Source: an uncultured Clostridia bacterium (GTDB taxonomy: Bacteria; Bacillota; Clostridia; Christensenellales; UBA3700). From it: a DNA stretch of 48,008 bases. Under the pieces are notes generated by a model that saw nothing but the letters and a program-made list of their open reading frames with translations, was not told the DNA's origin and did not search any database. How positions within the stretch are numbered: the first letter of the stretch is position 1; every line of letters begins with the position of its first letter. Below are positions 1 through 7,947 of this stretch, piece by piece. The translations under genes were made by a program, and so were the position numbers. The DNA lies in assembly GCA_947246685.1 (NCBI GenBank), contig CAMXSN010000010.1:1-48008 (forward strand). Direction: 5' to 3'.

Positions 1-1439
1 ATACAGACTTTGCCAAGGTAGGAGAGATCATAAAGAAATGGTGGCAGGTAATAGCGAGCGGAATAAGTATAGTATTGATTGTGATATTCTTAGCTAAGAC
101 GGCAAGCTACGAGAACAGAAGAAAGAAAACTGTAAAGAAAGCGGAGAAATATACTACGGGAGTATACGCGGCGACAGGCTTATTCGGTTTGACGATGACG
201 AGTTGGACAGTAATAGCAAGCTGTTTGATGGTAGCAGCGGTAGCAAGTTTTGTGATAATGCTGATAGCCAAGAGTAGATGCATAAAAGCAGAGGAGACGT
301 TGGATGAGAGCAAAGAGGAATACAACAACAATTTGCTGGAGAAAAAGAAAGAAGAAGACGCTTTAAGGCGCGACGAAGAAGACCGTCGGAGAGAACAAGA
401 TAATATGCGTCGCGAAGACGAAATGAGACGTCGCGACGAAGAGATGAAGATGATGTTTATGCACATGATGGGCGGCGCAGGAGCTAATATGGGCAGCGGC
501 GGCGCGCAAGGAGCGGCGTACACAGTGCAGAGCGGAATAGGAGCGGAAGAGATAAGAGGAATAATATCCGAGACGGTAACGGCGTTACTGCCGGGCGTTC
601 AGCAACTATTGCCCCAACAGGCGTCGTCGGTCAATGACGAACTTGTTCAAAAACTTATTGAGCAAAATCAAAGGAACGATGACCGTATTGAGAAATTGAT
701 ACAGAAGCTTAGCGAGCAGCCGAATGAAAGATTGGTTGAACGTGACGATGACACAGTCAAGCAGATGATGCGTAATCAAGAAATGCTGATGCACAAGATA
801 CTCGAATTATCTGCTCAGAATAACGCGGGGAATACTCAAGTCGTAGAAAAGATAGTCGAGAAACCTGTAGAGAAGATAGTCGAAAAAGAAGTTCGCGTAG
901 AAGTACCTGTGGAAAAGATTGTCGAGAAAGAAGTAATCAAAGAAGTCAAAGTCGAGGTGCCCGTCGAAAAGATTGTAGAGAAAGTGGTGGAGAAAGCAGT
1001 ACCGGTAGCGGCAGCTCCCAAAGCCAAGAAAGAAGTAGCTCCTAGATTAACTCTTGACGAGGCGTATGAGAAACTGAGTAAGCAACAGAAGAAGTTCTTT
1101 GACGGATTGAGAGAATACGCAATGAAGAAAGAGAAGTGTAAGGAGAAGAGATCTACGTATAATATCTTATTGGGACAGTCGACGGTAAATCCGTTAGTGA
1201 AGCTGACGATAAAGAAAGACGTAACGGTAGCGTTGTTCAAGATGGAAGACGAGTATTTGAAAGACATAAGACGCAACGCAGGAAGCGACGGAACGAAAGT
1301 AAAAGTTAAGGAGACAGAAGTAGCGATAGGAGACGCGCAAGCGTACGCAACGGCAAAAGAGATGATAGATTTGAGAGAGGATCAGATAGAGAGGTATCAA
1401 GATTTCCTCAAAGAGCAGAGAGCTTTGAGGAAGAGCTAA
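1..1439 (+). CDS. Membrane-anchored coiled-coil protein with EKIVEK repeats, 5'-truncated by the window, function unknown
   Basis: The frame is open from base 3 with no stop, so the gene begins outside the window and 478 residues are visible. The visible N-terminus has hydrophobic stretches (about residues 15-32 and 58-92), which suggests two or three membrane helices. Next comes a highly charged helix rich in RRDEE/RREDE, likely coiled coil, then a Met/Gly/Ala-rich linker. A low-complexity tract follows (bases about 840-1000) made of repeated EKIVEK, EKPVEK and VEVPVEKIVEK units. The last ~130 residues look globular and basic (KKFFDGLREYAMKKEKCKEK region). I do not recognise a catalytic motif or a named family for the tail. 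The layout (membrane anchor, long stalk, small basic head) suggests a structural or tethering role, but that is inference. No second gene follows closely, and the intergenic tract behind it is unusual. Confidence 0.8.
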   Translation, partial: TDFAKVGEIIKKWWQVIASGISIVLIVIFLAKTASYENRRKKTVKKAEKYTTGVYAATGLFGLTMTSWTVIASCLMVAAVASFVIMLIAKSRCIKAEETLDESKEEYNNNLLEKKKEEDALRRDEEDRRREQDNMRREDEMRRRDEEMKMMFMHMMGGAGANMGSGGAQGAAYTVQSGIGAEEIRGIISETVTALLPGVQQLLPQQASSVNDELVQKLIEQNQRNDDRIEKLIQKLSEQPNERLVERDDDTVKQMMRNQEMLMHKILELSAQNNAGNTQVVEKIVEKPVEKIVEKEVRVEVPVEKIVEKEVIKEVKVEVPVEKIVEKVVEKAVPVAAAPKAKKEVAPRLTLDEAYEKLSKQQKKFFDGLREYAMKKEKCKEKRSTYNILLGQSTVNPLVKLTIKKDVTVALFKMEDEYLKDIRRNAGSDGTKVKVKETEVAIGDAQAYATAKEMIDLREDQIERYQDFLKEQRALRKS

Positions 1440-1447
1440 GCTTTGAA

Positions 1448-1574
1448 ACCGAGCGCGTATATCAGCCCTCTATCGCACCTAACGACTGGGATGCCCTCGG
1501 GGTCACGTACGGCGAGTACGCTCACCGCTCGGTTACCGTCGCACGGTGTGATATAGGACTAATCTCCGCGCTCG
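1448..1574. ncRNA. Candidate structured RNA or long-range hairpin tract
   Basis: The tract is locally GC-rich compared with its flanks and shows nested complementarity. Outer arms 1450-1457 (CGAGCGCG) and 1567-1574 (CGCGCTCG) are perfect. They enclose arms 1467-1479 and 1545-1557, which pair at 12 of 13 positions, one of them G-U. The 5' arm has a competing partner: 1448-1455 is perfectly complementary to 1526-1533, giving a second fold that cannot coexist with the outer stem. No promoter or terminator is obvious. It could be a structured RNA, the 3' UTR of the upstream gene, or a decayed inverted repeat. No known RNA family was recognised. Confidence 0.35.
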
Positions 1575-1593
1575 AGAGAGTGTGTGATAAGCG

Positions 1594-1623
1594 GATGAGA
1601 TATTTCGACTACGCTTAGAATGA
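1594..1623 (-). repeat. Decayed fragment of the 88-bp repeat
   Basis: The bases GATGAGATATTTCGACTACG and what follows match the minus-orientation right half of the full repeat (TTGAGATATTTCGACTGCG followed by CTCA..ATGACA), with an internal deletion and changed ends. Confidence 0.5.
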
Positions 1624-1641
1624 GGGATTATATCTGAGATA

Positions 1642-1729
1642 TGTCATTTCGACCGCAGTGGAGAAATCTCATCATTTTATTAATTTGTTGAGACCCGTTC
1701 GACTTCACTTCGTTTCGCTCAGGGTGACA
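1642..1729 (-). repeat. 88-bp palindromic dispersed repeat, copy 1
   Basis: This 88-bp unit is bounded by TGTCAT and GTGACA. Read on the minus strand it has the same order of blocks as the other three copies: TGTCA, a GAGCGAA/GACGCAG-type block, AGTCGAA, TCTCAACA, a variable AT-rich centre, GATGAGATTTCTCC, then CGGTCGAAATGACA. All four copies are exactly 88 bp between the outer TGTCA and TGACA ends. No transposase lies in the window, so this is a non-autonomous or REP-like element. Confidence 0.8.
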
Positions 1730-1789
1730 TTAATTTTTTTAGTTGAACTAGATTAGTTATTTTTATCTAAGATACTTAACTAATAAGTC

Positions 1790-1877
1790 TGTCATATTGA
1801 GCGGAGCGATAGCGCAGTCGAAATATCTCAACAGTATTATATACATATTAGATTTCTCCATTGCGGTCGAAATGACA
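1790..1877 (+). repeat. 88-bp palindromic dispersed repeat, copy 2
   Basis: It runs from TGTCAT to ATGACA. Its first half is almost identical to the copy at 40540-40627, including the block TGAGCGGAGCGATAGCGCAG, with differences mainly in the AT-rich centre. It is in opposite orientation to copy 1, 60 bp away. Confidence 0.85.
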
Positions 1878-1889
1878 GAACTTAAAAAT

Positions 1890-1914
1890 AAAGACAGGTC
1901 AGGTACCTGTCTTT
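1890..1914 (+). terminator. Hairpin, possible terminator-like element
   Basis: Perfect 10-bp arms AAAGACAGGT and ACCTGTCTTT flank a 5-nt loop. They are followed by GTCATTTTG, so the U-tract is interrupted. It sits just after repeat copy 2 and before the fhs promoter, and no gene on this strand lies directly upstream. Confidence 0.4.
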
Positions 1915-1962
1915 GTCATTTTGTTGAAAATCGCGTTGCAATTGAAAGAGTTATTTTTTGTT

Positions 1963-1997
1963 TTGACTTGACTTTGCAGTGCGGTATCTATTAATAT
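1963..1997 (+). promoter_or_regulatory. Probable SigA promoter of fhs
   Basis: Two overlapping TTGACT boxes (1963-1968 and 1968-1973) precede AT-rich -10 candidates: TATCTA at 1985-1990 (16-bp spacing from the first) or TAATAT at 1992-1997 (18-bp spacing from the second). The choice between them cannot be made from sequence alone. Confidence 0.45.
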
Positions 1998-2026
1998 TAA
2001 ATATATATCATACTTTGAGAGGTTGT

Positions 2027-3685
2027 ATGAAAAGCGATATCGAGATTGCCAACAGCGTCAAGCTTTTACCCATCCGAGAAGTTGCTCGAAAGCTCAAACT
2101 TAAAGACGACGAATTGGAACTTTACGGCAATTATAAAGCCAAAATTTCTAAGAAACCCGATCCAAAGACTGAAAATCTGGTGCTGGTAACGGCAATCAAC
2201 CCAACGGCGTTCGGCGAGGGAAAAACGACCACGTCGATAGGGCTTGCAGACGGTATGAATAAATTGGGAAAAAACGTTTCTCTTGCGCTTAGGGAGCCGT
2301 CTCTCGGACCGGTGTTCGGTATTAAAGGCGGAGCCACAGGCGGTGGAATGGCGCAAATTGCTCCTATGGAAGATATCAATCTTCATTTTACAGGAGATAT
2401 GCATGCTATCACTACTGCCAACAATCTCATATCGGCTATACTTGACAACCATATTATGCAGGGCAACGACCTAAAAATAGACGTTGGTCGCGTGATATGG
2501 AAGCGTTGTATGGATATGAACGACAGGGCGTTGAGATCGATAGAAGTAGGTCTGGGCGGCGCTAAAAACGGCGTGCCAAGAAAAGACGGTTTTAATATAA
2601 CTGCCGCTTCGGAAGTCATGGCTATACTTTGCCTTGCCAAAGATATGAACGATTTGAAAAAACGAATCGGCGATATAATCGTCGCTTACGATATACACGG
2701 CAATATGGTCACGTGCAAAGATTTGGGAGTAGTCGACGCAGTTGCGATTACCCTCAAGGACGCATTAAAACCTAACCTCGTTCAGACGTTAGAGGGCACG
2801 CCCGCTATAGTTCACGGAGGACCGTTTGCCAATATAGCGCACGGCTGCAATTCCGTGATAGCGACAAAACTTGCTATGAGCGTATCCGACTACGTCATTA
2901 CCGAAGCAGGTTTCGGCGCGGATCTCGGCGCGGAGAAATTCTTGGATATCAAATGCAGAATTGCAGATATCAGACCAAAAGTCGTCGTGCTTGTAGCTAC
3001 AGTCAGAGCGTTGAAATACAACGGCGGAATCGATAAGTCGGAAGCGGCTACGGAAAATCTCGCCGCGTTGGAAAAGGGCTTGCCCAATCTTATAGGACAC
3101 ATAAGAAATCTCAAGGACGTCTACGGAGTTAATGTTGTCGTCGCTATTAACAAATTCGTCACCGACAGCGATAGGGAAATCGCTGTTATACAAGAAGTAT
3201 GCAAAGCCGAAGGCGTGCCTTGCGCTCTGTGCGAGTGTTGGGCTAAAGGCGGAGACGGTTCTATCGAACTTGCCAAAACGGTTTTGAATGAGATGAACAA
3301 GCCGTCAAATCTCCGTTTTGCATATTCTTTGGATATGAGCGTAGAGGATAAGATCAACGCCGTTGCGAAAAAGATTTACGGAGCGTCGGAAGTCGTTTTC
3401 AGCGAGCAGGCAAAAGAAAGTCTTCAACTTATAGAGAAATCCGGCAAAAGCAACTTGCCGATATGCATTGCCAAAACGCAGTATTCTTTCTCGGACGACG
3501 CAACGAAACTCGGCAGACCGACGGAATTTAAGATGACGGTACGCGACGTGGAGATAAGAGGCGGCGCGGGATTTTTGGTCGTGGTATGCGGCAATATAAT
3601 GCTTATGCCCGGTCTTAGCAAAAGACCTAGCGCTATGGGAATGACTATTGACGGCGAAACTATGGAAATCAAAGGATTGTTTTAA
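2027..3685 (+). CDS. fhs: Formate--tetrahydrofolate ligase
   Basis: The enzyme joins formate to tetrahydrofolate with ATP to give 10-formyl-THF, feeding purine synthesis and one-carbon metabolism, and the Wood-Ljungdahl pathway where that exists. The 552-residue product matches the usual ~556. The phosphate-binding segment PTAFGEGKTTT lies at residues 59-69 and the family signature REPSLGPVFGIKGG at 89-102. The frame is open back to a GTG at 1979, but the ATG at 2027 is preceded by GAGAGG at a good distance and starts the family's normal N-terminus, so I chose it. glnS follows after 14 bp, so co-transcription is likely. No folD or other C1 pathway gene is next to it, so acetogenesis cannot be inferred. 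Confidence 0.97.
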   Translation: MKSDIEIANSVKLLPIREVARKLKLKDDELELYGNYKAKISKKPDPKTENLVLVTAINPTAFGEGKTTTSIGLADGMNKLGKNVSLALREPSLGPVFGIKGGATGGGMAQIAPMEDINLHFTGDMHAITTANNLISAILDNHIMQGNDLKIDVGRVIWKRCMDMNDRALRSIEVGLGGAKNGVPRKDGFNITAASEVMAILCLAKDMNDLKKRIGDIIVAYDIHGNMVTCKDLGVVDAVAITLKDALKPNLVQTLEGTPAIVHGGPFANIAHGCNSVIATKLAMSVSDYVITEAGFGADLGAEKFLDIKCRIADIRPKVVVLVATVRALKYNGGIDKSEAATENLAALEKGLPNLIGHIRNLKDVYGVNVVVAINKFVTDSDREIAVIQEVCKAEGVPCALCECWAKGGDGSIELAKTVLNEMNKPSNLRFAYSLDMSVEDKINAVAKKIYGASEVVFSEQAKESLQLIEKSGKSNLPICIAKTQYSFSDDATKLGRPTEFKMTVRDVEIRGGAGFLVVVCGNIMLMPGLSKRPSAMGMTIDGETMEIKGLF

Positions 3686-3699
3686 TTATAAGGATCAAT

Positions 3700-5334
3700 A
3701 TGGAAGAGATTAAGTCAACGAATTTTATTGAAGAAATCATCAACGAAAACCTCGAACAGGGCAAGGTGAAAGAGATAGTTACGAGATTCCCGCCGGAACC
3801 GAACGGATATCTGCATATCGGACACGCCAAGTCGCTTTGCATAAATTTCGGAATGAAGGAAAAGTACGACGGCAAATGCAATCTTCGTTACGACGATACC
3901 AATCCCAGCAAAGAAGATATAGAATACGTCAATTCTATAAAAGAAGATATCAAATGGCTTGGTTTTGAGTGGGACAACGAACTGTATGCGTCCGATTATT
4001 TTGACAGAATGTACGATTGCGCGGTTACTCTTATAAGAAAAGGATTGGCATACGTGTGCGATTATTCCGCCGAAGAGATTAAGGCGACGAGAGGCACGCT
4101 TACACAGCCCGGCGAAGAAAGTCCTTGGCGAAACAGAAGTATCGAGGAAAATCTGAGTCTTTTTGAACAAATGAGGCAGGGAAAATTCGCCGACGGAGAA
4201 AAAGTGCTCAGAGCCAAGATAGATATGGCAAGTCCAAATATCAACATGCGCGATCCGGTAATATACAGAGTGCTCAGGGCGAGCCATCATCGCACGGGGG
4301 ATAAGTGGTGCATTTATCCTATGTATGATTTTGCTCATCCGCTTGAAGACGCGTTTGAAGGCATTACGCACAGTATATGCACGTTGGAATTCGAAGACCA
4401 CAGACCGCTTTACGATTGGGTAAAGATCAATTGCGGATTCGGAGAATTCCCCAGACAAATCGAATTTGCCAGACTGGGAATGACCAGGACGATAATGTCC
4501 AAGAGATATCTGAAAAAACTTGTGGACGAAGGTAAAGTCAGCGGATGGTCCGATCCGAGAATGCCTACGCTTTCGGGAATGAGAGAAAGGGGATATCCGC
4601 CTGAGGCGATAAGAAGATTCTGTCAGGAAATAGGCGTATCCAAGAGTCAGAGCGAAGTCGACGTGTCAATGCTGGAACATTTTGTGAGAGATTATCTCAA
4701 TCTCAACGCCGACAGAATGATGGTTGTTAAAGACCCGATAAAGCTGATCGTAGCCAACGCGTCGGAGGATGAGCAATACTCTATTGAAAATAATCCAAAC
4801 TCCGAAGAAAAATCTTATCACAAGGTTACTTTCAGCAGAGAGCTTTTTATTGACAGAGACGACTTTGCGGTTGAGCCGCCGCCCAAATACAAGAGACTAG
4901 TGCCCGGCGGAAAAGTAAGACTTAAGGGCAGCTATATATTGGAATATCAGTCGCATGAATGCGATGCGGACGGCAAAGTCGTCAGCGTTACTTGCAATTA
5001 TATTCCCGATTCGATAAGCGGCGGGCAGAATGCGAATATCAAGGTCAAAGGCGTCGTGCAGTGGGTAAACGCAAAAGACTGCGTGGATTTGACTTTGCAC
5101 GAATACGACTATCTGTTGCTTGACGGCGACGGAGATTTTAACGACAGACTTACGCCAAACAGCCACGTCGTATATCCTAACGCTAAGGGCGAAAGTTTCT
5201 TGGCGAGCGCAAATGAATATGACAGATTCCAGTTTATGCGAATGGGTTATTACAGCGCGGTTAAGGGCTACGGCAAAGACGGCAAGTATGAATTCAACTG
5301 CATCACGGGATTGAAAGACAGCTATGGCAAATAA
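3700..5334 (+). CDS. glnS: Glutaminyl-tRNA synthetase
   Basis: This class I synthetase charges tRNA-Gln directly with glutamine. The HIGH-type motif YLHIGHAKS is at residues 37-45 after PPEPNG, and the KMSKS counterpart is MSKR at 266-269. At 544 residues it is close to the E. coli enzyme (554). The C-terminal half carries the beta-barrel anticodon-binding region typical of GlnRS, for example YIPDSISGGQNANIKVKG. GlnRS in place of the GatCAB route is not universal in Firmicutes, so the presence of glnS suggests direct charging here. It lies 14 bp after fhs and overlaps the next small gene by 11 bp. Confidence 0.96.
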   Translation: MEEIKSTNFIEEIINENLEQGKVKEIVTRFPPEPNGYLHIGHAKSLCINFGMKEKYDGKCNLRYDDTNPSKEDIEYVNSIKEDIKWLGFEWDNELYASDYFDRMYDCAVTLIRKGLAYVCDYSAEEIKATRGTLTQPGEESPWRNRSIEENLSLFEQMRQGKFADGEKVLRAKIDMASPNINMRDPVIYRVLRASHHRTGDKWCIYPMYDFAHPLEDAFEGITHSICTLEFEDHRPLYDWVKINCGFGEFPRQIEFARLGMTRTIMSKRYLKKLVDEGKVSGWSDPRMPTLSGMRERGYPPEAIRRFCQEIGVSKSQSEVDVSMLEHFVRDYLNLNADRMMVVKDPIKLIVANASEDEQYSIENNPNSEEKSYHKVTFSRELFIDRDDFAVEPPPKYKRLVPGGKVRLKGSYILEYQSHECDADGKVVSVTCNYIPDSISGGQNANIKVKGVVQWVNAKDCVDLTLHEYDYLLLDGDGDFNDRLTPNSHVVYPNAKGESFLASANEYDRFQFMRMGYYSAVKGYGKDGKYEFNCITGLKDSYGK

Positions 5335-5791
5335 GCTGTTCAAAAAGCCGAGGGATATAAAAGAATGTAAACATTCTTCCATTTCTAAGCACAACGCCGC
5401 AAATTCCAGCGGCTATCTGCTTTTTGACCCGCCTAATCTTACCTCGTTTGAGTGTTTCAAAGGACAAAGAGACGGCAATGACGTCTATATCAGAGAAAAG
5501 CTCGCCTGCATGTGGAGTAACGAAGACATAGAGGAATACGTAATACTGGAAGATAAATTGAGATCGGAGATAGATAATCTTTTTGTCTCGAATTGCTCTA
5601 GAGAAATCATAAAGGCGAGAGTGGGGGACGTGATATTGGATTATACTCACGCTAGTGGCAGATTTTCGCGAGAACATTACAACGTCAAATTTACATATAA
5701 TAACGTGTTTTATTATCTATATATCAAGACGAGCGACGGCAGAAAGTTCAAAAGTCTTATGGAAGAATTTCTGCAAAACAAATTGACTTAA
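5324..5791 (+). CDS. Hypothetical protein, 155 aa, between glnS and asnA
   Basis: I do not recognise this protein. Its ATG lies inside the last codons of glnS (11-bp overlap) and it ends 13 bp before the asnA start, so it is probably translated as part of that unit. The product is soluble with no membrane helix or signal peptide. It is mixed alpha/beta by eye, with aromatic-rich strands near the C-terminus (NNVFYYLYIKTSDG) and a few scattered cysteines without a clear metal motif. The C-terminal half could be a small ligand- or nucleic-acid-binding fold, but there is no motif to support that. Tight packing between Gln and Asn genes hints at a shared regulon only. Confidence 0.75.
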   Translation: MANKLFKKPRDIKECKHSSISKHNAANSSGYLLFDPPNLTSFECFKGQRDGNDVYIREKLACMWSNEDIEEYVILEDKLRSEIDNLFVSNCSREIIKARVGDVILDYTHASGRFSREHYNVKFTYNNVFYYLYIKTSDGRKFKSLMEEFLQNKLT

Positions 5792-5804
5792 CAAGGTGTA
5801 TATT

Positions 5805-6782
5805 ATGAAAAGTTTAACTTTATTGGAGACGCAAAAAGCTATCAAGGACTGCAAAGACGCGTTTATAAACGCTCTTGCGGAAAAACTGTCTTTGAGCAGA
5901 GTTTCCGCGCCGCTTTTCGTGCTGAGAGAGAGCGGACTCAACGATAATCTCAACGGAGTGGAAAGACCCGTTGCATTTGATATTCTCGAAAGCGGCAAAG
6001 TCGCCGAGGTTGTGCATTCGCTTGCCAAATGGAAACGTTTTGCATTGCAAAAATACGGTTTTGCCATGGGCAGCGGACTTTATACTGATATGAACGCCAT
6101 AAGAAGAGACGAGACCGTAGACAATATACATTCGATCTACGTAGATCAATGGGATTGGGAAAAGGTTATATCCAAAGAGCAGCGTACCCTGGATTATCTC
6201 AAAGATACCGTATCTAAAATATACGACGTCATTAAAAGCACCACCGATTGGGTAAGGAATAAATACGGGCTTGATAAAGTGGATTTGCCTGATAGGATAT
6301 CTTTTGTTACTACTCAGCAGCTTGAAGACGAATATCCTGATTTGTCGCCGCAGCAGAGAGAAAACGCCGCCGCAAAGAAGTACGGAGCGGTATTTATTAT
6401 GCAAATAGGCGGAGCTCTCGCCAGCGGGAAAAAACACGACGGCAGAGCGCCGGATTACGACGATTGGCAACTCAACGGAGATATTTTCGTCGATTATCCG
6501 ACGATAGGCAGGGGGCTGGAACTGTCTTCCATGGGTATTCGCGTCGACAGAGATTCTCTGTTGTCTCAGCTAGAAACGGAAAATGCAACGGACAGACTTT
6601 CGTTGCCTTTCCATAAGGCGCTTGCGGCGGGCGAGCTTCCTCTTTCTATCGGCGGAGGAATAGGTCAGTCCAGACTGTGTATGTTTATCCTCGGCAAAAG
6701 GCATATAGGCGAAGTTCAGCCGTCGGTTTGGAGCGACACAGAACTAGAGAAATGCCGCAAAGAAGGCATAGAATTATTGTAA
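5805..6782 (+). CDS. asnA: Aspartate--ammonia ligase (asparagine synthetase A)
   Basis: AsnA makes asparagine from aspartate, ammonia and ATP through an aspartyl-AMP intermediate. It is a cytoplasmic relative of class II aminoacyl-tRNA synthetases. The 325 residues match the family (E. coli 330). Diagnostic stretches are LFVLRESGLNDNLNGVERPV near the N-terminus, SIYVDQWDWEKVI, GRAPDYDDW, and a C-terminal GGGIGQSRLCMFIL segment corresponding to class II motif 3. An in-frame GTG at 5796 is possible, but AAGGTG at 5793-5798 acts as the ribosome site for the ATG at 5805, which gives the usual N-terminus. It is probably the last gene of the fhs-glnS unit. Confidence 0.96.
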   Translation: MKSLTLLETQKAIKDCKDAFINALAEKLSLSRVSAPLFVLRESGLNDNLNGVERPVAFDILESGKVAEVVHSLAKWKRFALQKYGFAMGSGLYTDMNAIRRDETVDNIHSIYVDQWDWEKVISKEQRTLDYLKDTVSKIYDVIKSTTDWVRNKYGLDKVDLPDRISFVTTQQLEDEYPDLSPQQRENAAAKKYGAVFIMQIGGALASGKKHDGRAPDYDDWQLNGDIFVDYPTIGRGLELSSMGIRVDRDSLLSQLETENATDRLSLPFHKALAAGELPLSIGGGIGQSRLCMFILGKRHIGEVQPSVWSDTELEKCRKEGIELL

Positions 6783-6823
6783 TAAAGACTATTGATCGTT
6801 AATATACGTAAAGGAAAAATCCG

Positions 6824-7846
6824 ATGAATTATCTGTTCTTTGACATTGAATGCGCCAATTGCTTTAACGGCAACGGCAAAATTTGCTCTCTCGGCTACGT
6901 GCTTGCCGACAGCGATTTCAATATTTTAGAACAAAAAGACATACTTGTTAATCCGAAGAGCAAATTTCACTTAAGACGGAGCGGAGAGGATATGATAGAA
7001 CTAGGATATCCCAAGTCCGAATTTGTCAAAGCGCCGTCTTTCGACAAGCTTTATTCTACGTTCAAAAATTTGCTTGAAGACGACGGCGTTACGGTATTCG
7101 GACATTCCGTCAACAACGATATTAATTTTCTGCTTTCCGAATGCAATCGATACAAAAAACCTTACTTGTCGTTTAAGGCGTACGATACTCAGATATTGCA
7201 CAGGCATTTTATGCCTGACAGCAAAGACAACGGACTCGGCAAGATTTGCGAGAGTTTTTCTATTCCGCTGGACAACCATCACAGAAGCGACTACGACGCA
7301 TATCTAACTATGTCAGTGGCAAAAAAGATGTGCGAAACTTTTAATATGGGGCTTGACGAAATGCTGACTGTCTGTCCCAACTGTTATTATTCCGTCAACA
7401 ACGGCGCAGTAGTAAACCACTACGCTACCGTATCTCCGTCGAGAAAACTTATCGGTTACGCTATGCACGTCAATCCCGACTCTAAACTTATGCGAAACAG
7501 TAAGATCAAGAATAAGACTTTGAGTTTTTCTATGGGGTTTGAAAAGGAGAATTTTAAGCAAGCGCTTTTTTTGGTCAACGCTATTAGGCGATTTGGTGGC
7601 AATTATTCCCAAAGGGTAAGCAAGCTCAATTATTTCTTAAAATGCGGAGAAGAGTGCGCGCGGACGCAGAAAGTGGCTGAGAGCGAAAAGGAAATCACAT
7701 TGCTGGACGAGGCGCAGTTGCTGCAACTGTTGGACATAAACGTCGATTTATACGAGGAAGTCAAATCGTGGAGTCTAGGCAAAATAAAGCATTACGGTAT
7801 TGATAAGCCGGCCGTCAAATCCGATACTCCTCACAACGCTGAATAA
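6824..7846 (+). CDS. DnaQ-like 3'-5' exonuclease with probable C-terminal BRCT domain
   Basis: The N-terminal ~170 residues form a DEDDh exonuclease: Exo I at D7/E9 (FFDIEC), Exo II at D99 (GHSVNNDINFLL), and Exo III with H153 and D158 (HRSDYDAYLT). The middle part has one CxxC (VCPNCYY). The C-terminal third (from LSFSMGFEKENFKQALFLVNAIRRFGG onward, discontinuously) has the helix-strand pattern and Gly-Gly turn of a BRCT module, as in DnaQ-BRCT proteins of other Firmicutes. Nucleolytic proofreading or repair of single-stranded ends is likely; the exact substrate is not evident. AAAGGA precedes the ATG. It stands between asnA and the promoter of rsmF. Confidence 0.85.
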   Translation: MNYLFFDIECANCFNGNGKICSLGYVLADSDFNILEQKDILVNPKSKFHLRRSGEDMIELGYPKSEFVKAPSFDKLYSTFKNLLEDDGVTVFGHSVNNDINFLLSECNRYKKPYLSFKAYDTQILHRHFMPDSKDNGLGKICESFSIPLDNHHRSDYDAYLTMSVAKKMCETFNMGLDEMLTVCPNCYYSVNNGAVVNHYATVSPSRKLIGYAMHVNPDSKLMRNSKIKNKTLSFSMGFEKENFKQALFLVNAIRRFGGNYSQRVSKLNYFLKCGEECARTQKVAESEKEITLLDEAQLLQLLDINVDLYEEVKSWSLGKIKHYGIDKPAVKSDTPHNAE

Positions 7847-7890
7847 GGTGGATAATCGTTAATATATTTTTTTCAAATTTTTAGATAGTG

Positions 7891-7920
7891 TTGCAAATTG
7901 ACCTATGCATATGGTATAAT
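7891..7920 (+). promoter_or_regulatory. SigA promoter of rsmF
   Basis: TTGCAA (7891-7896), an 18-bp spacer and a consensus TATAAT (7915-7920) preceded by TGG, an extended -10. Transcription would begin about 20 bp before the ATG at 7948. Confidence 0.75.
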
Positions 7921-7947
7921 TTTTACGTTGAACGAAACGAGGTTGAC

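Larger units (their letters stand above)
1440..2026. other. 587-bp non-coding stretch before fhs
   Basis: This stretch holds, in order, a potentially folded tract (1448-1574), a decayed repeat fragment (1594-1623), two full 88-bp repeats in opposite orientation (1642-1729 and 1790-1877), a hairpin (1890-1914) and the probable fhs promoter (1963-1997). The only open frame of note (1797-1994) lies mostly inside a repeat and has no ribosome site, so I see no gene here. Confidence 0.8.

Noticed and set aside
1797..1994. 65-codon frame before fhs
   Set aside because: It lies mostly inside repeat copy 2 and the fhs promoter, with no ribosome site.
1880..2026. THF riboswitch before fhs
   Set aside because: I looked for the conserved folate-aptamer blocks and found none in the leader.
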